Shown here in pieces: positions 1-8,977 of a stretch of DNA of 64,000 bases; within the stretch, counting starts at the first letter, position 1, and the number at the start of each line of letters is the position of its first letter. The stretch lies in the NCBI RefSeq assembly GCF_039545135.1, contig NZ_BAABRU010000017.1, forward strand, positions 56,670 through 120,669, given 5' to 3'. A program made the position numbers and the translations under genes. Under the pieces are notes generated by a model. It was given only the letters and a program-made list of their open reading frames with translations, was not told the DNA's origin and ran no database searches. This stretch comes from Herpetosiphon gulosus. Lineage in GTDB: Bacteria; Chloroflexota; Chloroflexia; Chloroflexales; Herpetosiphonaceae.

Positions 1-622
1 TGAAGAACAAACCTAAACCATTCAGCAAACTAGCGCCACCCATGACGAGCGCAGTCGTTCCAGAGAGCGCTTCAGCGTACAAAGTATTAAACGAGGCGAT
101 GATTAGCGAAGCCGCTAGCCAACTAACCAGCATTGTTGGAATCCAATGCAGCATGCGATAGCCAGCTTTGCGTAAAATCCAGGCTTGAACACTGCTTATT
201 ACCAAACATGTGATGGAAACTGAGATTAATTGTGGTTCTATCCAGTGGACGAAGGGATTGCTTGTATTAGAAGTACGAAACATCGAGAAGAGAAGATGAT
301 CGATACTCAGCATATTTTTCGCAATGCTCACTGCACAATATGCCCCAAGCGTTGCCCTAAACCAGTGTTTGAACAAGTTTGGATCAATTGTCCGTTTTAA
401 AATCCAAGCCTGACCATAGCTCATACTCCCAATGCCGATTAATGTGAGGATAATTATCAAGCCAAAAAGAAATAATTCGCCGCCATCAGGATGATCTTGG
501 TAAAAGTAGGGTATTACTAGGGCATACAATACCAGTGCTGGAATATGCACACCTATCCAATAAAGCCATGTAACGATCGGAATATGCAGCCGTCGTGAAC
601 GTGCATGGGCAACCTCATACAT
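1..622 (-). CDS. Partial multi-pass membrane protein, C-terminus outside window
   Basis: The frame is open from an ATG at 622 to the window edge without a stop, giving 207 codons. AGAAAGAGG lies just upstream as a ribosome binding site. The product begins MYEVAHARSRRLHIPIV and then alternates hydrophobic segments with short charged loops, so it is an integral membrane protein. The motif QAWIL followed by basic residues occurs twice (about residues 70 and 147), each at the end of a hydrophobic segment, which points to an internal duplication of a helical unit. I do not recognise a named family and no catalytic motif is visible. It is transcribed away from the AT-rich gene upstream. Confidence 0.7.
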   Translation of the reverse strand, partial: MYEVAHARSRRLHIPIVTWLYWIGVHIPALVLYALVIPYFYQDHPDGGELFLFGLIIILTLIGIGSMSYGQAWILKRTIDPNLFKHWFRATLGAYCAVSIAKNMLSIDHLLFSMFRTSNTSNPFVHWIEPQLISVSITCLVISSVQAWILRKAGYRMLHWIPTMLVSWLAASLIIASFNTLYAEALSGTTALVMGGASLLNGLGLFF

Positions 623-679
623 TGTCAACCTCTTTCTCGAATTATTGGAGCTGTTTTAGCTAAATTTTTGAAATATAAA

Positions 680-1474
680 TTATTCAGGAGTATGATTATT
701 CAGATTTCGAGATTCTTGTAGGTTATCAACAGATTCTTGGTTTATTAGAAAATTTGATGATTCACCATCTCTTCTTGGAACTTTATTATCAACACGGCAT
801 ATATGTTTAGATATATTTATGGTAATAATTGCAATGATTTTATCTTCATCCTCTATGAAATTCAAATGGTAATTTGGCGGTGCTGGTTCAATTTGAGATA
901 TCATATCCTTTATATCGCGTGAGAAATCCTCTCGTTCTTTAGGAGTTATTAGATTTTCTATACCTTTTATCTCTTTAGTTTTATCATCAACCCCAATTAT
1001 AAGCATTCCCCCTCGTTTATTAGCAAAGGAAGCTACAATTTTCGCAATTTTCTTCTTCATTTCTGCTTTTACTTTAGATTTCGAAACTTCTCTTAATCCA
1101 GCTTTTAATTCTAACGTCTCACTTTCGCCTTTTTCAATAATTTTTCGAATGTCATCAAAAGTCACCAATTGGGAAACATTAATTAATATAAGAGTATCTT
1201 CTTTTATCTCTAAACCACACCTTGAACAATGTTCAGTGATTTCTTCAATAGGAGTTTCCTGGATAACATCATGAATAAGGCCAAAATCTTCGTATACTGT
1301 TGAGGAATAAATTCGTTGATTGGATAGTCGAGTCCATCCTAATGGCTCATCATCCAATGGAAACTGAAAATCGAAAATTAAGCCACAGTGAGGACACATT
1401 AAGCGTTGTATATTAAATAAATCTGGTTGTTTGTAATATGATTCGTCAATTGCATGAATTTGTGATATAGCCAT
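680..1474 (-). CDS. AlbA_2 / Schlafen-type putative ATP-binding protein with zinc ribbon
   Basis: This 264-residue protein has two parts. Residues 27-86 hold two CxxC pairs (Cys27/Cys30, Cys83/Cys86), likely one zinc ribbon. From about residue 115 it matches the AlbA_2 (Schlafen-like) fold: GESETLELKAGL, then ASFANKRGGMLIIGVDD, the usual signature of this family. Such proteins are often regulators or accessory proteins in defence-like loci; the role here is unknown. AGGAAGG precedes the ATG. The DNA is clearly richer in A and T than its neighbours and rare codons are common, which suggests recent transfer. No partner defence genes are visible nearby. Confidence 0.75.
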   Translation of the reverse strand: MAISQIHAIDESYYKQPDLFNIQRLMCPHCGLIFDFQFPLDDEPLGWTRLSNQRIYSSTVYEDFGLIHDVIQETPIEEITEHCSRCGLEIKEDTLILINVSQLVTFDDIRKIIEKGESETLELKAGLREVSKSKVKAEMKKKIAKIVASFANKRGGMLIIGVDDKTKEIKGIENLITPKEREDFSRDIKDMISQIEPAPPNYHLNFIEDEDKIIAIITINISKHICRVDNKVPRRDGESSNFLINQESVDNLQESRNLNNHTPE

Positions 1475-1520
1475 ATAACCTTCCTATTCATTTATATAAT
1501 TTACGAGATAGTCGTATGTA

Positions 1521-2168
1521 TTAAATCTTTCCACTTACCAACGGCTTTTGCATCAACACATTGGGAATCGTCACGCGATCAAGCCATTGGGGCGAACGAT
1601 AGACGGTGCGATAGCCCAAGCGCTCGTATAATTTGGTGGCTTGATGGTTATCGACAATCACTTGTAGTTGTGCTCCTGCTACTTTACGCGCCACTAATTG
1701 CTGCTCAACTGCCTGCATAATTGCCGCGCCATAGCCTTGGCTGCGCTGCTGCGCTCGCACGACAATCCCATGAACATAGGCGTACTCGGGGTTGAATTTG
1801 GGCGGTGGCATAAGCATCGAGGCCGCAACGGTGCTCAAAAGGTGCAAGGTATGTTTCAAGCCAATCAGTTGCACCGCCATATTCAGCGTGCCACGTGGCA
1901 CCCGATCGGGGGCTGGTTCGTTGGGAAATTGAATTCCCGCCATGCCCACAATCTCGCCAGCTTGATTGAGCGTCAAATAACGCCCCCGCACTCCGGCAAA
2001 ATTATTGGCATGCAAGGTGTAGCGCAACAAGGCTTGGCGCTGGCTATCGGCTCCGCGCAACGAATCGGGCAATTCAGCATCATACAAATCGAGCAAAAGC
2101 TCGCCCAAAATTGCCAAATCGTTGGCATTGGCTGGACGTAATTCTACGCTTGGTTGGGTTTGGGTCAT
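1521..2168 (-). CDS. GNAT family N-acetyltransferase
   Basis: A 215-residue GNAT acetyltransferase. The acetyl-CoA binding motif A is seen as VVRAQQRSQGYGAAIMQAVE, followed by LYERLGYRTVYR, the usual C-terminal GNAT strand. The N-terminal 50 residues have the expected start (VELRPANANDLAILGELL). GGAG lies before the ATG, which is two bases beyond the stop of the DUF58 gene, so it is the last gene of the moxR-DUF58 run. The substrate cannot be told from sequence. Confidence 0.85.
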   Translation of the reverse strand: MTQTQPSVELRPANANDLAILGELLLDLYDAELPDSLRGADSQRQALLRYTLHANNFAGVRGRYLTLNQAGEIVGMAGIQFPNEPAPDRVPRGTLNMAVQLIGLKHTLHLLSTVAASMLMPPPKFNPEYAYVHGIVVRAQQRSQGYGAAIMQAVEQQLVARKVAGAQLQVIVDNHQATKLYERLGYRTVYRSPQWLDRVTIPNVLMQKPLVSGKI

Positions 2169-2170
2169 TC

Positions 2171-3430
2171 TTAGCTCCGTCCCATTGGGCGAATAGCTGG
2201 CTCGGCCAAAGCCCGATCTAAACCATCGCCAGCATGGATGCGATAAACGGGCACACGCAGTTCGGCCAAGCGGACAAAGGTTGGTTCAGGGTCACGCCAG
2301 CCGCCAAACGATTTACCATCGAGAAACATAATCGAAGCGCGTGCGCCACGATAGACCAAACGTTGAACCGCCGCCACCCAACGTTCATCGAGCGCGGCGG
2401 TGATGATCAGCAGCGAGGCGTTACGGCCAAAGCGCTGGCTTTCAGCAGCCAATAATTCAGCTAATGAGATATTGCTGGTGGCATGCAGCATCGCCAATGG
2501 CTCTAGAATTTTGTAAAGCTGGCGGGCTTCGCGCTCAGGCAGGATAATTTCGCGTTGTGCACCGTAGGTCAATAAACCCACACTGCGATTGAGCCGCAAC
2601 AGATGCCGTGCCAACGAAGCTGCCAAGGTAATGCTATATTCCTCGGTGGTATTGGGAATCGCGATTTTGCCTTGCAAAGTTTTGATAATCGCCGGAATTG
2701 CTGCATCAGGCTGGCCATGGTGAAACCGTTCTTCCATGTCCAAAATAATCCAAACATCTGCTGATGGATCAAGCTCAAATTCCTTGACCATGAGATTGCC
2801 AGTTCGCGCTGTCGAACGCCAGTGAATCCGGTTGAAGCTATCGCCTGGCACATATTGGCGCACAGTCGAAACATTTGGCGTAACGTGAAAGGTGCGCGAA
2901 CGCACATCTTGCCCGCCAATGAGTTCGGCGGTTGGTAGCTCAAATTTTGGTAAATCGACAGTGGCGGGATACACCAACAGATCATGGGTCAGATCGACCA
3001 TTTTATGCAGTTGGAAGATGCCAAAGGGGTCGCCGCTGCGCACCGAAACTGGCCCCAAACGCCATTTGCCCCGCAAGGTACAGGGCGTGCGCACCATCCA
3101 GCGCCGTTTTTCGCGGCCTGGAATATAGCTCACAAAGCCCGAGCCATGCGAAGGCAAATCGGAATGATCGCGCACTTCGACCCAGAGTTTAGGCACAGGC
3201 CAAGTATTGTAGATCGTAATTCGTTCGCGCACAGTTTCGCCAACTTGAGCGCGAGTGGTGCTCGATTCGCGCTCGATCTCCAGCCCTTCGAGGTTGCTCC
3301 AAGCCCAGGCATAGGCGATGACTAACAAGCCTAGCATGGTATAGGTCAAGTAGTAAAAGAAAGAAATATTACTCGAAAGTCCGGTCAGAAATAGCACTAC
3401 GGCCAAGCCCAAAATGCCTAATGCCCGCAT
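2171..3430 (-). CDS. DUF58 domain-containing protein
   Basis: A 419-residue protein with two N-terminal membrane helices (about residues 3-20 and 24-44) and a cytoplasmic or surface domain ending in the DUF58 signature YVPGDSFNRIHWRSTAR (near residue 195), followed by a von Willebrand A-like fold. DUF58 proteins are encoded next to MoxR AAA+ ATPases, and this one starts 9 bases after the MoxR stop. The pair is thought to act in assembly or maturation of partner protein complexes or in envelope stress; the target here is unknown. The distal GNAT gene follows after two bases. Confidence 0.9.
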   Translation of the reverse strand: MRALGILGLAVVLFLTGLSSNISFFYYLTYTMLGLLVIAYAWAWSNLEGLEIERESSTTRAQVGETVRERITIYNTWPVPKLWVEVRDHSDLPSHGSGFVSYIPGREKRRWMVRTPCTLRGKWRLGPVSVRSGDPFGIFQLHKMVDLTHDLLVYPATVDLPKFELPTAELIGGQDVRSRTFHVTPNVSTVRQYVPGDSFNRIHWRSTARTGNLMVKEFELDPSADVWIILDMEERFHHGQPDAAIPAIIKTLQGKIAIPNTTEEYSITLAASLARHLLRLNRSVGLLTYGAQREIILPEREARQLYKILEPLAMLHATSNISLAELLAAESQRFGRNASLLIITAALDERWVAAVQRLVYRGARASIMFLDGKSFGGWRDPEPTFVRLAELRVPVYRIHAGDGLDRALAEPAIRPMGRS

Positions 3431-3439
3431 ATGCCGCCC

Positions 3440-4423
3440 CTAATGTGCAGCCGCCGGCTGCTGCCGCTCATATCGTCGCCCAGCGCGTGCGCCTGGTACG
3501 GGCACTTGGCTCAAAATGTGTTGGATCAATTCATCAGCATGAATATTGCGAATCCGCGCTGCTGGACTGATGATCATGCGATGGGCCAAAACTGGCTTGA
3601 CCAGCACCTTGATGTCATCAGGAATTACATAATCACGACCTTGCAAGGCGGACAACGCTTGGGCTGTGCGATACAAGGCCAACGAGCCACGTGGGCTAGC
3701 CCCAAGGTACACATCGCTGTTGTTACGGGTGGCGGTGGTAATTGCCACAATATATTCTTTGATTTGCTCATCAACATACACATCGCGAATTTCAGCTTGC
3801 ATATGTTGCAGTTCTTCGATGCTGACGACTTGTTCAAGCGCATCGATTGGATGGGATTTGCGTTGGCTTTCCAAAATCGCCAATTCATCGGCTTTGGCGG
3901 GGTAGCCTAGGGTAATTCGCAGTAAAAAGCGGTCGAGTTGCGCTTCGGGCAGCGGAAACGTACCTTCGTATTCAATTGGATTTTGGGTTGCAAGCACAAT
4001 AAATGGCTGAGGCAAAGCGCGGGTAATGCCATCGACGGTCAATTGGCCTTCTTCCATGCTTTCGAGCAAGGCCGATTGGGTTTTGGGCGTGGCCCGATTA
4101 ATTTCATCGGCCAGCACTAAGTTGGCAATAATTGGCCCAGGCCGAAATTCAAACTCGCCTGATTTCTGATTGTAGATCGAAACTCCACTTACATCGGTTG
4201 GTAGCAGGTCGGGGGTGAACTGAATGCGCTTGAAGCTACAGCCGATGCTGCGGGCAATTGCCTTGGCAAGGGTGGTTTTGCCCACGCCTGGCACATCTTC
4301 CAACAGCACATGCCCGCGACAAAGCAGGGCGATCAGGGTTAAATCGACCGCCGCACGTTTGCCGATGATCACTTTTTCGACATTGGCAGCGACGCGTTGA
4401 GCTATCTCTTGCACATGTTTCAC
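3440..4423 (-). CDS. MoxR-family AAA+ ATPase
   Basis: A 327-residue AAA+ ATPase of the MoxR group. Walker A is [11 protein letters not shown] (Gly46-Thr50), Walker B is [15 protein letters not shown], and the sensor region [22 protein letters not shown] is typical of MoxR. The C-terminal lid domain is present. MoxR ATPases act as chaperones for insertion of cofactors or assembly of complexes, usually together with a DUF58 partner, which is the next gene. The gene is third in a close-packed minus-strand run after a DegV protein and a GNAT protein. Confidence 0.93.
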   Translation of the reverse strand: MKHVQEIAQRVAANVEKVIIGKRAAVDLTLIALLCRGHVLLEDVPGVGKTTLAKAIARSIGCSFKRIQFTPDLLPTDVSGVSIYNQKSGEFEFRPGPIIANLVLADEINRATPKTQSALLESMEEGQLTVDGITRALPQPFIVLATQNPIEYEGTFPLPEAQLDRFLLRITLGYPAKADELAILESQRKSHPIDALEQVVSIEELQHMQAEIRDVYVDEQIKEYIVAITTATRNNSDVYLGASPRGSLALYRTAQALSALQGRDYVIPDDIKVLVKPVLAHRMIISPAARIRNIHADELIQHILSQVPVPGARAGRRYERQQPAAAH

Positions 4424-4453
4424 TTCAAGATCCTCCCGAAAACTGAGTCGGTG

Positions 4454-5338
4454 CTACAAATCTTTGACTAAAACGGTTTGGCGTTCACCATTGCGCATAA
4501 ACCCAAACCACTCGTAGAGCCGTTGGGCATGTTGGTTGGTGTTTTGGGTATTCAGCGAGAGCAATTGCACGCCGTTTAAACTGCACCAATCGACCAATTC
4601 AGCTAAAAGCCGCACGCCGATGGCTTGGCCTTGCAGTGCCGGATCAACCGCGATCCGCACTAAATGGGCCATCATGCCGCCATGATGCACGGTGGCAAAG
4701 GCATAGCCAACAATGGTATGGTTAAGTTCGGCTACGATATAGAAGGGTGCAACTGGGAAAACTCCGGCCAAAATCGTGCTGTTTTTGACCCATTCGTCAG
4801 CAAAGGCGGCGGCATCGATCTTGGCAATCATCGGTACATCGTCGGTCGTCGCTGGGCGAATCCAAGCCCCGGTATTGCCCCAAGCTGGAATGTTCATCGC
4901 ACGTTTTTCGTAGCCCACCACATCAAGCTGGAGCTGATAGCCCTCGCGCAGCACCCACGGCAACAGCCAACTGGCATCGCGTTCGTCGCTCATAATCAAC
5001 AAGCGCTCAACACCATGCCCCTTAGCATAACCCTCGGCAGCATGTAAAAATTCAGTGACCGCCTCGGCTGGGCGCAACGAATGATGCACAATCAGTGCTC
5101 GAATCCAAGCAATTGGGCCGACTGCATAGCCCATCAGCACGCAGCCCCACAATTTGCCGTTATATTCCAAAACAATACTGAGTTGATCGTTGAGGGTTAA
5201 GCGAAACTCATCGTGGGGAATCGAAAGCGAAGCCCATGGAGTTTGCTCAAGCAAGCCCATCAGCGGCGGTAGATCGCTCTCAACCAGTGGCCTCATCGCC
5301 AAATCTTGAATGCTCGGAACGCGACGAAACAAATGCAT
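4454..5338 (-). CDS. GNAT acetyltransferase, tandem-domain
   Basis: A 294-residue protein that appears to hold two GNAT-like halves. The C-terminal half (from about residue 155) is clear: IRPATTDDVPMIAKIDAAAF, then LVRIAVDPALQGQAIGVRLL, then QRLYEWFGFMRNGER. The N-terminal half has the same layout but a weaker acetyl-CoA site (ALIVHHSLRPAEAVTEFLH). Its ATG is three bases past the DegV stop, so the two genes are probably co-transcribed. Substrate unknown. Confidence 0.8.
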   Translation of the reverse strand: MHLFRRVPSIQDLAMRPLVESDLPPLMGLLEQTPWASLSIPHDEFRLTLNDQLSIVLEYNGKLWGCVLMGYAVGPIAWIRALIVHHSLRPAEAVTEFLHAAEGYAKGHGVERLLIMSDERDASWLLPWVLREGYQLQLDVVGYEKRAMNIPAWGNTGAWIRPATTDDVPMIAKIDAAAFADEWVKNSTILAGVFPVAPFYIVAELNHTIVGYAFATVHHGGMMAHLVRIAVDPALQGQAIGVRLLAELVDWCSLNGVQLLSLNTQNTNQHAQRLYEWFGFMRNGERQTVLVKDL

Positions 5339-5341
5339 AAC

Positions 5342-6187
5342 TTAGGCTTCTTCTCGCAAGACCGAAATACCCAACGCACCTGGCCCACCATGGACCGCCA
5401 AAACTGGGCCTGCATCGGAGATCAACAACGGCACGCCTGGAAAATGGGCCGAAACTTGCTGAGCAAAGGCTTGGGCTTCGGTTAAAGCATTGGTGTGCAA
5501 AATGCCCATGCGTCGGACTTTACCCTTGCCCACAAACTCCAAGGCTTGCTGAATCATCATAGTTAAGGAATCTGCGCGTGAGCGGGCGCGACCGACCATT
5601 TCGGCTTGGCCTTTGCGATCTAGCCCTAAAATTGGGTAGATGCCCAAAAGTGAGGCCGCCATGGCCCCGATGCGCCCCAAACGCCCACTGAGCCGCAAAT
5701 AGCGCACAGTTTCGAGTGAGGCAACGGTCAAAATATTAGGAATTTGATGCTCGATTTGTGAAACGATTGAGGCTGCGCTGGCTCCGCGGGCCAAAGCTTC
5801 GGCAGCTTCGAGCACCAACAAGCCTGTGCCTAGGGCAAATTGACGCGAATCGATGTTGTAGATCATGCGGCCTTGCACCCGTGAAGCGGCTTGCATGGCG
5901 TTGGCATAACTTTGGCTGAGCATTGCCCCAACATGAATCACGATAATATCATCGGCGGAGTGTTGACGAAAATAGTTAATAAACTGCCCTGCCGATGAGG
6001 GAGCAGTCGTAGGAATCACATCTTCATGAACTAAACGGCGATAAAACTCATCGAGCGAGACATCTTCGCTTTCACGCAGATTGCCATCGACAAATTGAAT
6101 GGTAAATGGAATTAATTCAATGCCATAGCGCTGAATAAGCTCCATTGGCAAGCTCGACGTTGAGGCGGTAACCAATGCAGTGGTCAT
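5342..6187 (-). CDS. DegV family fatty-acid-binding protein
   Basis: A DegV/FakB-type protein of 281 residues. The N-terminal TASTSSLPMELIQRYGIELIP and the later IYNIDSRQFALGTGLLVLEA are family signatures. DegV proteins bind a fatty acid in a two-domain fold and hand it to a kinase. The start at 6187 is chosen over an ATG ten codons upstream because GAGGA lies 11 bases before it and because the protein then begins directly with the conserved strand (MTTALVTASTSS). It heads the run to the GNAT, MoxR and DUF58 genes. Confidence 0.88.
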   Translation of the reverse strand: MTTALVTASTSSLPMELIQRYGIELIPFTIQFVDGNLRESEDVSLDEFYRRLVHEDVIPTTAPSSAGQFINYFRQHSADDIIVIHVGAMLSQSYANAMQAASRVQGRMIYNIDSRQFALGTGLLVLEAAEALARGASAASIVSQIEHQIPNILTVASLETVRYLRLSGRLGRIGAMAASLLGIYPILGLDRKGQAEMVGRARSRADSLTMMIQQALEFVGKGKVRRMGILHTNALTEAQAFAQQVSAHFPGVPLLISDAGPVLAVHGGPGALGISVLREEA

Positions 6188-6312
6188 GTTGTTCAATCCT
6201 CGGAGCCACACAGACACTCCAATGCAACCCTGCGGTGGAGCATAGATTAATAAGTATTATAGGGGGTTTTTAGTTTGCACGAAAGTGCTGGTTTGATGAA
6301 AAGATGCTGAGG

Positions 6313-6354
6313 AAATAGGCTTGATCAGCCGTATACTGCCGATCAAGCCTATTT
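6313..6354 (-). terminator. Hairpin terminator downstream of gmk
   Basis: A perfect 14-bp stem (AAATAGGCTTGATC at 6313-6326 with its complement at 6341-6354) lies directly after the gmk stop on the minus strand. It is followed by only a weak U stretch, so it may be a terminator or an RNA stabiliser. Confidence 0.6.
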
Positions 6355-6359
6355 GGGAG

Positions 6360-6992
6360 CTAGAGTTTAATCCGGCGAGGGCGGATACGTGATTTTTCGG
6401 CGCGAATGATTGCTTGAATCATGCTGGCAGCCTCGTCGGGCCGTGATTCGGGGTTCATCACGACATAATCAAATTCATCGACACGGCCCATTTCTGCTTC
6501 GGCCAAGGCCATCCGTTGTTCTAAACCTTCTGCCGATTCAGTGCGGCGCAAGCGCAGGCGGTTGGCTAATTCGGCACTTGAAGGTGGCACGATGAAAATC
6601 AAGACTGCATCGGGTACTAATTTGCGCATGGTGGCCGCGCCCTGCACATCGATCCGTAAAATCACATCTTTGCCGCTCGCCAAGGCATCGCGCACCTGCG
6701 ATTTGGGAATGCCCTTGTATTCGCCATAGACAACGGCATGCTCCAAGAGGTCATTGTTGGCGATCATGGTTTCAAACTCGGCTTTGGAAACAAAGTTATA
6801 ATCAAAGCCCTCTAATTCGCCTGGGCGTTGGCCACGGCTGGTGGTGGTGACCACAAAATGAAAGGGCATACCAAATTCGCGCATACGCATCAACACCGTA
6901 TCTTTGCCAACCCCTGATGGGCCTGAAATAATGACCAGTAGTGGCACAGGAGCTTGGTTGTGCAAAATCGGGTTGAGTTCTGGGTGTGACAC
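6360..6992 (-). CDS. gmk: Guanylate kinase
   Basis: Guanylate kinase converts GMP and ATP to GDP and ADP. The P-loop SGPSGVGKDT, the GMP-binding TTTSRGQRPGELEGFDYNFV and the lid region IDVQGAATMRK are all present. The open frame runs to 7082, but a GTG at 6992 with AGGAGG four bases upstream gives 210 residues, the normal size. The longer form would also overlap the divergent rqcH start. A strong hairpin follows the stop. Confidence 0.92.
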   Translation of the reverse strand: MSHPELNPILHNQAPVPLLVIISGPSGVGKDTVLMRMREFGMPFHFVVTTTSRGQRPGELEGFDYNFVSKAEFETMIANNDLLEHAVVYGEYKGIPKSQVRDALASGKDVILRIDVQGAATMRKLVPDAVLIFIVPPSSAELANRLRLRRTESAEGLEQRMALAEAEMGRVDEFDYVVMNPESRPDEAASMIQAIIRAEKSRIRPRRIKL

Positions 6993-7076
6993 AATGCCTC
7001 CTAAACTAAGGATTTTTAAATTATTGACGATCCGCCAATGCTTGAGTACGATTGAGCCATTGAAGGAGAATCGTCT

Positions 7077-8813
7077 ATGCACATTGATGCGCTAGTTGTT
7101 GCAGCGATTGTCGCTGAATTACAGATCTTGGTTGGCGGCAAAATTCAACAGGTGGTTTTGCCAAATCCCGATAGTGTGGGCTTTGAAGTCTATGCTGATG
7201 GTCAACGCCATCAGTTATTGCTTTCGGCTAATCCAAAATTTGCCCGTATGCATACCACCCCAACCAAGCTAACCCGTGATCCGAATGCCGATTCGCCTTT
7301 GTTGCTCTTATTGCGTAAATATGTTCGTGGCGGAAGGATTACCAAAATCGAATCTGCGCCATTGGAACGGGTTATTTCGCTCAGTATAGCCAAGATGCCG
7401 ATTCCTCGCAAGGAACTTGAGCCTGACGATGATGACGACGATGAGGTGATGCTTACGCCGCGTTATAGTGAGTTGGTACTAGAAATTATCGGTCATTCGT
7501 CGAATATTATTTTGGTCGATGATAATGGCTTGGTCTTGGAAAGTATTCGTCACTATAACCCACATCGTTCGCAGCGCCCAATTATGCCACGCAGCATCTA
7601 CGAAGCGCCGCCAAGCCAAGGCAAATCTGACCCGCGCCAAGCAACTGCTGAGCAAATTGCGGCCTTGGGTGGTGATTTGGCCAAAGCCTTGGTGACCGAA
7701 TATAGTGGCATCTCGCCGCAAACTGGCCGTGAAATTGCGTGGCGGGCAGTTGGCACAACCAGCATCGAAGTTACGCCAGCACTGGATTTTGAACAGATTG
7801 CCCAGCTTTTGCGCCAACTCACCAGCCTTACCAGTATCGAGCCAACTCTTGCGCGAAATGCTGATGGTACACCAATCGGGATTGCAGCCTTTAATTTGCA
7901 GCACCAAGCCCATACTGAATCATTCCCCAGAATGAACGAGGCTTTGGCAACCGCCTTCGCTGAGCTTGATCAAGTGACGGCGCATGCTCAACGGCGTGAG
8001 GCTTTGCTTGAACGAGTGGCCGAAGCTCAGCGCCGTGTCAAAACCAAAGCTGATCAATTACGCACTCAGTTGGCGCGAGTTGAGCAACTTGAGCGTTTGC
8101 GCTGGGAAGGCGAGATGATTTTTGGCTATATTTATGCGATCAAGCCAGGCCAAAGCGAATTGCTGCTCGACCAAGGGGTAATTACGCTTGATCCAAAATT
8201 GTCTGCTGTAGAGAATGCCCAATCACGCTTTCGCGAGTACGACAAAGCCAAAGGCGCTTTAGAAGATGTTCCGCAACTCTTGGAGCAAACCGAGGCCCAA
8301 GCCGAATATCTGCAACAAACCAACGATCTGTTGAGTTTGGCCGAGAGTTTTGCCGAAATTGAGCAATTTGAGCGCGAGTTGATTGCTGGTGGTTGGTTGC
8401 GTCAAACCATTGGCAAAGCCAAAAGTAAGCCCAATTCGAGCGTTGGCCGTGGCCCGTTGCGGGTGATTTCGCCCGATGGCTGGACAATTTTCGTCGGTCG
8501 TACCGCTGACCAAAACGATGAAGTGACCTTTAAACTCGGTCAGCCCGAGGATTATTGGTTGCATGCCCGTGAGCGAACTGGCGGCCATGTGATTATTCGC
8601 ATGCAATCGACCAACGTGCCGCCACGCACGCTTGAACAAGCAGCACAACTAGCAGCCTATTACTCGTCAGCCCGCAACGATGGGGCAGTTGAAGTCGATA
8701 TGGCCTTGCGCAAACATGTGCGCAAAATCAAAGGCGGCCCACCTGGTTTGGTACGCTATACCGCCGAACGAACCCTGCGGGTCGAGCCCAAAAAAGAACC
8801 CAAAAGAACATAG
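7077..8813 (+). CDS. rqcH: NFACT protein, Rqc2/RqcH homolog (ribosome-associated quality control)
   Basis: A 578-residue NFACT protein. RqcH binds split 50S subunits carrying a stalled peptidyl-tRNA and directs C-terminal alanine tailing. The NFACT-N domain opens MHIDALVVAAIVAEL with the conserved Asp4. A long coiled-coil region spans about residues 290-340. The C-terminal NFACT-R (DUF814) domain shows DYWLHARERTGGHVIIR. At the family's Asp-Arg pair (residues 97-98 in Bacillus numbering) this protein has Glu97-Arg98. AAGGAG precedes the ATG. It is divergent from gmk and followed by a repeat-rich intergenic region. Confidence 0.9.
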   Translation: MHIDALVVAAIVAELQILVGGKIQQVVLPNPDSVGFEVYADGQRHQLLLSANPKFARMHTTPTKLTRDPNADSPLLLLLRKYVRGGRITKIESAPLERVISLSIAKMPIPRKELEPDDDDDDEVMLTPRYSELVLEIIGHSSNIILVDDNGLVLESIRHYNPHRSQRPIMPRSIYEAPPSQGKSDPRQATAEQIAALGGDLAKALVTEYSGISPQTGREIAWRAVGTTSIEVTPALDFEQIAQLLRQLTSLTSIEPTLARNADGTPIGIAAFNLQHQAHTESFPRMNEALATAFAELDQVTAHAQRREALLERVAEAQRRVKTKADQLRTQLARVEQLERLRWEGEMIFGYIYAIKPGQSELLLDQGVITLDPKLSAVENAQSRFREYDKAKGALEDVPQLLEQTEAQAEYLQQTNDLLSLAESFAEIEQFERELIAGGWLRQTIGKAKSKPNSSVGRGPLRVISPDGWTIFVGRTADQNDEVTFKLGQPEDYWLHARERTGGHVIIRMQSTNVPPRTLEQAAQLAAYYSSARNDGAVEVDMALRKHVRKIKGGPPGLVRYTAERTLRVEPKKEPKRT

Positions 8814-8814
8814 T

Positions 8815-8966
8815 ATAGGGATCAGGTGTTAGGGGCTAGGCTTTCTTTAATGCAGAGAGAGGGATGAAGGATAATTAGTGGAATTCGTGCAATTCGTGGC
8901 TAAAAACCTTCGTGGTTAAAAAGAAACTTTGTGGCTAAACTGAACCCTAATCCCTGACACCTAGCC
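8815..8966. repeat. Composite intergenic word repeat, copy 1
   Basis: Between the convergent rqcH and DUF1295 genes. It contains GGATCAGGTGTTAGGGGCTAGG near the left end and a mirrored CTGACACCTAGCCCC near the right end, with several TTCGTGGCTAAAA and TTCGTGGTTAAAA words between. The same modules recur at eight more sites in this window. No reading frame is supported. Confidence 0.7.
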
Positions 8967-8977
8967 CCTGCGTATAT

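Noticed and set aside
1698..2141. 147-codon plus-strand frame opposite the GNAT gene
   Set aside because: It lies entirely inside the well-supported acetyltransferase gene, with no ribosome site and no family likeness.
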